A stretch of 8,664 nt of DNA from SAR92 clade bacterium (GTDB taxonomy: Bacteria; Pseudomonadota; Gammaproteobacteria; Pseudomonadales; Porticoccaceae). The translations under genes were made by a program, and so were the position numbers. The stretch lies in NCBI GenBank assembly GCA_018607545.1, contig JABBBF010000146.1, forward strand, positions 1 to 8,664, written 5' to 3'. The notes under the pieces are model-generated. The model was not told the origin of the DNA. It saw nothing but the letters and a program-made list of their open reading frames with translations, and did no database searches. This document shows positions 5,723-8,664 of this stretch, piece by piece (positions within the stretch are counted from its first letter, which is position 1; the number at the start of each line of letters is the position of its first letter).

Positions 5723-7852
5723 TTAAAAGCTATAGCGGATTTCACCCAATACTGTTCTACCTGATAAGGGTAGATCATTGGGTATAAAAGGCACTGGGGC
5801 AGAGTTGGGGCTCGGCTCTCGAGCGTCCTCATCAAAAGCATTATTAATCGTAAACCCTAGCTCAAACGACTTAGTTAATACCTTTCGAACTGATACGTCG
5901 ACAATAAGATAATCATCAACCTGTGGACGTGAATCTCCTATCATGCGATTCCGATCCATCACCCAGTTAGCCTGCATATTCACTCGCCAATCACTGGGCA
6001 ATGTCCAGTCGCCACGCAGATAAAACTGCTTTTCCGGTGATTTGGAAGCTGCTACATCAAGGGTTTCATCAGTAGATTTCTGAATGGAAAAGTTACTGCT
6101 GATAGTTAAATCATCTGTCGCTGACCAATTGACCTCAAACTCCATACCGTAACCAGTCTGCTCGCCGGCATTTTGCGCCGTTCGAGTACTGCCACTCATA
6201 TCCGGTATAAACTGAATAATATCTGTCCAGTCATAGTAGAAAAAATTGGTATTCAAGGTTAATTCATAGTTCGGACGATAATCGAATGCAATCTCATAAC
6301 TCTTAATCTCTTCCGGCTTAAGATCGATATTACCCAGAATCAATGGATTGTTAATTGCTCTTGTCTGGGCAAAAGATGGCGCACGAAATGCCTCGCCGTA
6401 GAGGAACTTGGTGGTTAACTTATAGCTGGTCGACCAGACCAGCGCGATACGCGGGTTGGTGGTAGAACCAAAATCGGAATATTTATCGAAACGAAGACCT
6501 GCGGTCAGCTCCCAGTCATTGTCAATCAACCAGACATCCTGAACGTACAGATAGTGATTGTCCCGCTCGTCTTCAGTCAAAAATACCAGCGGTGTGTCAG
6601 AGACATCCACTAGCGGATCACCGGGCAAAATCGGCAACAATGTGTCCGGGTGGATACCAAAGTTTTTCTCTTCGGTAACCTTGTCGATCTGGCCATGGTA
6701 ATAGCCGCTGCCCATACTCAGATTGTGGTGCTCTATACCTTTGTAGTTGAGACGCAGGCTAGCGCGAAAATGATTTTCAAAAATTTCCGGATTGCCTATT
6801 ACGCCGTCAGGGAAAGGCGGAAATATCGGCGCGCCAAGTGAATCGAAAAATGGACCTCTGGAACCCGGGGGATAGAGAATAAAGTTGCCTTCAACTTCCT
6901 GGGAGGTATCCAGATAACTGGCCTGAAACTCAAGGGAGGTGTTTTTAGAAAGTTCGGCTTCTGTATAGGTGAAATCAAAATTTAAACGCTGGCTGGCAAA
7001 TTTATTTTTTCTATTGAGTGTTTCAGCTACACCGGCACCATCGCCAATACCTTTACGAATTTGACTGCCCAACCTAAAGCGCATCTTTTTGTACAGGGCT
7101 TCAAGTCTGATATCGATATTTTGCTGGGAGCGATTAACCGATCCCGGCGCATTTGATACTGAGGTTCCCGAGAGAAAATCCAGCAGGCTCTGAGCATCAC
7201 TCTCAATCTGCTCATCAGTACCATCGGTTTCACCCAATTCAATAATCGCCGAATAGGCCATCTCGCCCGCTTCACCCTCTGCAGCAACCCAAGCTCCTCT
7301 CGTACCAAAGTTACCTATAGTTGCACCGGCAGAATTTTTCTCCAACTCTTCCGGCCCTTTGGTAACTATATTAATAACACCGGCAAAGGCATCGGCACCA
7401 TAGAGCGCAGAACCCGGCCCACGAATTACCTCTATCCTTTCAATTGCCTCAACTGGCATACCGGTCCAGATTAAATTTCGGTCTCCCTGAAATAAATTAG
7501 TCAGTGGGATGCCATTTATTAGCATTAGTACTTGAGGATTAAAGTCAGCATTAACACCACGAAAGATGTACATAGAGTTATAAAGGGGACTGTGAGTAAT
7601 ATGAAGGCCCGGAACGCTCTCAAGAACCTGATCAATATCTCTGACACCCATAGCCTGAATCTGCTGGGCCGTAATTACCGAGGCGACTGCCGGAGCTTTG
7701 GCAATGGGCTGAACACTACCTGTGGCAATAGAGACAAAGTCTTCATCACCATAGAATCCAGCAAAATCAACATCCGAATCTAAACTATCCTGACCCAAGC
7801 TATTAATTGAAATTAGCCCTGCTACTAAAAATACTCCATATAGTTTACACAT
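5723..7852 (-). CDS. TonB-dependent outer-membrane receptor
   Basis: The 709-residue protein has a short signal peptide (cleavage near residue 20). A likely TonB-box region follows at about 36-45 (DEDFVSIATG). The plug domain spans ~46-165 and includes SVITAQQIQAMG, DIDQVLESVPGL and the typical end IERIEVIRGPGSALYGADAF (137-156) then AGVINIVTK. A C-terminal beta-barrel ends in ...GEIRYSF, a terminal Phe as expected for Bam-assembled barrels. The length fits siderophore/cobalamin-type receptors (about 600-750). Receptors of this class take up scarce ligands such as iron chelates, vitamins or other organics using TonB energy; the substrate here cannot be named. The segment at ~327-350 (YPPGSRGPFF...PPFPDG) is rich in Pro, Gly and Phe and is probably an extracellular loop. 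The ATG lies 3 nt after the stop of the citrate synthase-like gene with a strong Shine-Dalgarno, so the two genes almost certainly share a transcript. No TonB/ExbBD genes are in view. Confidence 0.96.
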   Translation of the reverse strand: MCKLYGVFLVAGLISINSLGQDSLDSDVDFAGFYGDEDFVSIATGSVQPIAKAPAVASVITAQQIQAMGVRDIDQVLESVPGLHITHSPLYNSMYIFRGVNADFNPQVLMLINGIPLTNLFQGDRNLIWTGMPVEAIERIEVIRGPGSALYGADAFAGVINIVTKGPEELEKNSAGATIGNFGTRGAWVAAEGEAGEMAYSAIIELGETDGTDEQIESDAQSLLDFLSGTSVSNAPGSVNRSQQNIDIRLEALYKKMRFRLGSQIRKGIGDGAGVAETLNRKNKFASQRLNFDFTYTEAELSKNTSLEFQASYLDTSQEVEGNFILYPPGSRGPFFDSLGAPIFPPFPDGVIGNPEIFENHFRASLRLNYKGIEHHNLSMGSGYYHGQIDKVTEEKNFGIHPDTLLPILPGDPLVDVSDTPLVFLTEDERDNHYLYVQDVWLIDNDWELTAGLRFDKYSDFGSTTNPRIALVWSTSYKLTTKFLYGEAFRAPSFAQTRAINNPLILGNIDLKPEEIKSYEIAFDYRPNYELTLNTNFFYYDWTDIIQFIPDMSGSTRTAQNAGEQTGYGMEFEVNWSATDDLTISSNFSIQKSTDETLDVAASKSPEKQFYLRGDWTLPSDWRVNMQANWVMDRNRMIGDSRPQVDDYLIVDVSVRKVLTKSFELGFTINNAFDEDAREPSPNSAPVPFIPNDLPLSGRTVLGEIRYSF

Positions 7853-7855
7853 GCT

Positions 7856-8662
7856 CTACACCTCCCAGTGTCTGACCTCTTCGACGCCTGTATAACTGAG
7901 TCGAGAGGTTCGCAAGGGGAAAAATCCTCCCTCCTGCTGATTACTTGCATCGATAAAACAGGGCATAGCGCCAGCGGTAAAAGACAGGGTAGCCAGGTTA
8001 TACAATTCAACTGGATCTATACCTTCGTCAGCCAACAATGCTGCACAAACTGCCGCTATATTGATCTTGTATTTAAGTCTGGTACTGCTTAAATACTCAT
8101 CTACCTCAAAGGCCAATTTGACATACTTGCCATTGCCACAGCCAATTGAACGAGCAAATTCCATCATTGGCTTTACGCGTTCATCCGCATCTGCAATAGG
8201 CCGTCCATAACCGTACACACTGCGGAACTGCTTTAGCTCTGCCTTCACTATCTGCTCTAAACACTCACCCTGTTCTAGTCGCTGATCTGCACGAATTAGG
8301 AAATCTGAAGCACCTTTAATTGGCTTTAACCCGTATACCGTCGCCTCTGTTACTGCCAGCGATCCAGCTGCGGCCAAAACTCCAGTTGAGCGAGCAGTTC
8401 CTGCCAGTGCAGAGATCCGGTTATTCCAGATGCGCGGGTCGGGAAAGCTGGTACAGATCACCCAAATAGCTTCTATTAAGCGCGCTATCCTAGGCGATTC
8501 TTTGCCGGTTGCCGCATATAACAGATATTCCATCCATGGTTTTTCATTCAACTCGGCAAAAACATCCTTGCCGCGCAAAACAACTTCCCCCTCAAGAGAC
8601 CAACCGCCCATTGAGGTTTGCCAATTATCCTCAAACTTCTCTAACTTACTGTGAACCGACAT
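7856..8662 (-). CDS. Citrate synthase / citryl-CoA lyase fold protein with altered catalytic residues
   Basis: The 268-residue protein shows the citrate synthase fold by pattern. An early EGEVVLRGKDVFAEL (24-38) resembles the family's LRGYDIEEL. ALAGTARSTGVLAAAGSLA (85-103) matches the helix before the first active-site His. VYGYGRPIADADER (149-162) matches G-F-G-H-R/P-x-Y-x-x-x-D-P-R. YKINIAAVCAALL (198-210) matches NVDFYSGALL. RTSRLSYTG (251-259) matches the C-terminal RPRQLYTG. At the catalytic positions I read Y110 (or a neighbour) for the first His, R154 for the second His and N201 for the Asp; F228 replaces a substrate-binding Arg. The protein is much shorter than citrate synthase (about 370-430) and close to citryl-CoA lyase modules (about 260-280). 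It is probably cytoplasmic, with no signal peptide. Enzymatic citrate synthesis is unlikely; it may bind an acyl-CoA or organic acid, or catalyse something different. The ATG is 2 nt from the window edge, so a start further upstream cannot be excluded. Confidence 0.85.
   Translation of the reverse strand: MSVHSKLEKFEDNWQTSMGGWSLEGEVVLRGKDVFAELNEKPWMEYLLYAATGKESPRIARLIEAIWVICTSFPDPRIWNNRISALAGTARSTGVLAAAGSLAVTEATVYGLKPIKGASDFLIRADQRLEQGECLEQIVKAELKQFRSVYGYGRPIADADERVKPMMEFARSIGCGNGKYVKLAFEVDEYLSSTRLKYKINIAAVCAALLADEGIDPVELYNLATLSFTAGAMPCFIDASNQQEGGFFPLRTSRLSYTGVEEVRHWEV
7861..7865 (-). promoter_or_regulatory. Ribosome binding site of the TonB-dependent receptor gene, inside the preceding gene
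   Basis: GGAGG (part of GGGAGGTG, 7866-7859) lies 8 nt before ATG 7852-7850. It overlaps the last codons (Trp-Glu-Val) of the citrate synthase-like gene. It fixes the receptor start and ties translation of the two genes together. Confidence 0.8.
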
Positions 8663-8664
8663 AC

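Noticed and set aside
7027..7308. Minus-strand 93-codon open frame within the receptor gene
   Set aside because: It is a shifted frame inside the beta-barrel coding region; the receptor frame has clear family motifs on both sides without interruption.
1..8664. CRISPR arrays, tRNA/rRNA genes, insertion sequences, attachment sites
   Set aside because: No spaced repeats, RNA-gene signatures, transposase motifs or terminal inverted repeats were seen; the only repeat array is the unspaced 16-bp set at 78-125.

Overview
The window looks like chromosome of a marine-type gammaproteobacterium of moderate GC content. The basis is the protein style (outer-membrane TonB-dependent receptor, very large c-di-GMP phosphorelay kinase) and a YciO-type gene start at the left edge. 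No species-level assignment is possible from the sequence alone. Every gene lies on the minus strand, so transcription runs from right (8664) to left (1), and the window is almost entirely coding. I see no mobile element, CRISPR array, tRNA or rRNA.

In transcription order the layout is as follows. (1) 8662-7856 is a short citrate synthase / citryl-CoA lyase fold protein. By eye, all three classical catalytic positions (His, His, Asp) are replaced, so it is probably not a working citrate synthase. (2) 7852-5723 is a TonB-dependent outer-membrane receptor. It starts 3 nt after gene 1, with a strong Shine-Dalgarno inside the end of gene 1. (3) A 111-bp gap follows, with a hairpin and T-tract that fits an intrinsic terminator or attenuator, and an ambiguous start region. 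(4) 5611-4682 is a periplasmic ABC-type substrate-binding protein (ABC_sub_bind/PF04392-like) without any permease or ATPase beside it. (5) 4679-189 starts 2 nt later. It is a 1496-residue membrane hybrid kinase with sensor, HAMP, HisKA, HATPase, REC, REC, Hpt, REC, GGDEF and EAL domains, so a whole phosphorelay and both c-di-GMP enzymes sit in one chain. (6) After a 136-bp spacer with three 16-bp tandem repeats, the first codons of a yciO/Sua5-YrdC family gene run off the left edge (52-1, probable TTG start).

A reasonable working model, which is inference, is a ligand-to-c-di-GMP circuit. The receptor would bring an unknown ligand across the outer membrane. The orphan binding protein would capture it in the periplasm and present it to the kinase sensor domain. 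The kinase would then set local c-di-GMP through its GGDEF/EAL output. The catalytically altered citrate synthase-like protein is the odd partner and the most unusual element in the window.
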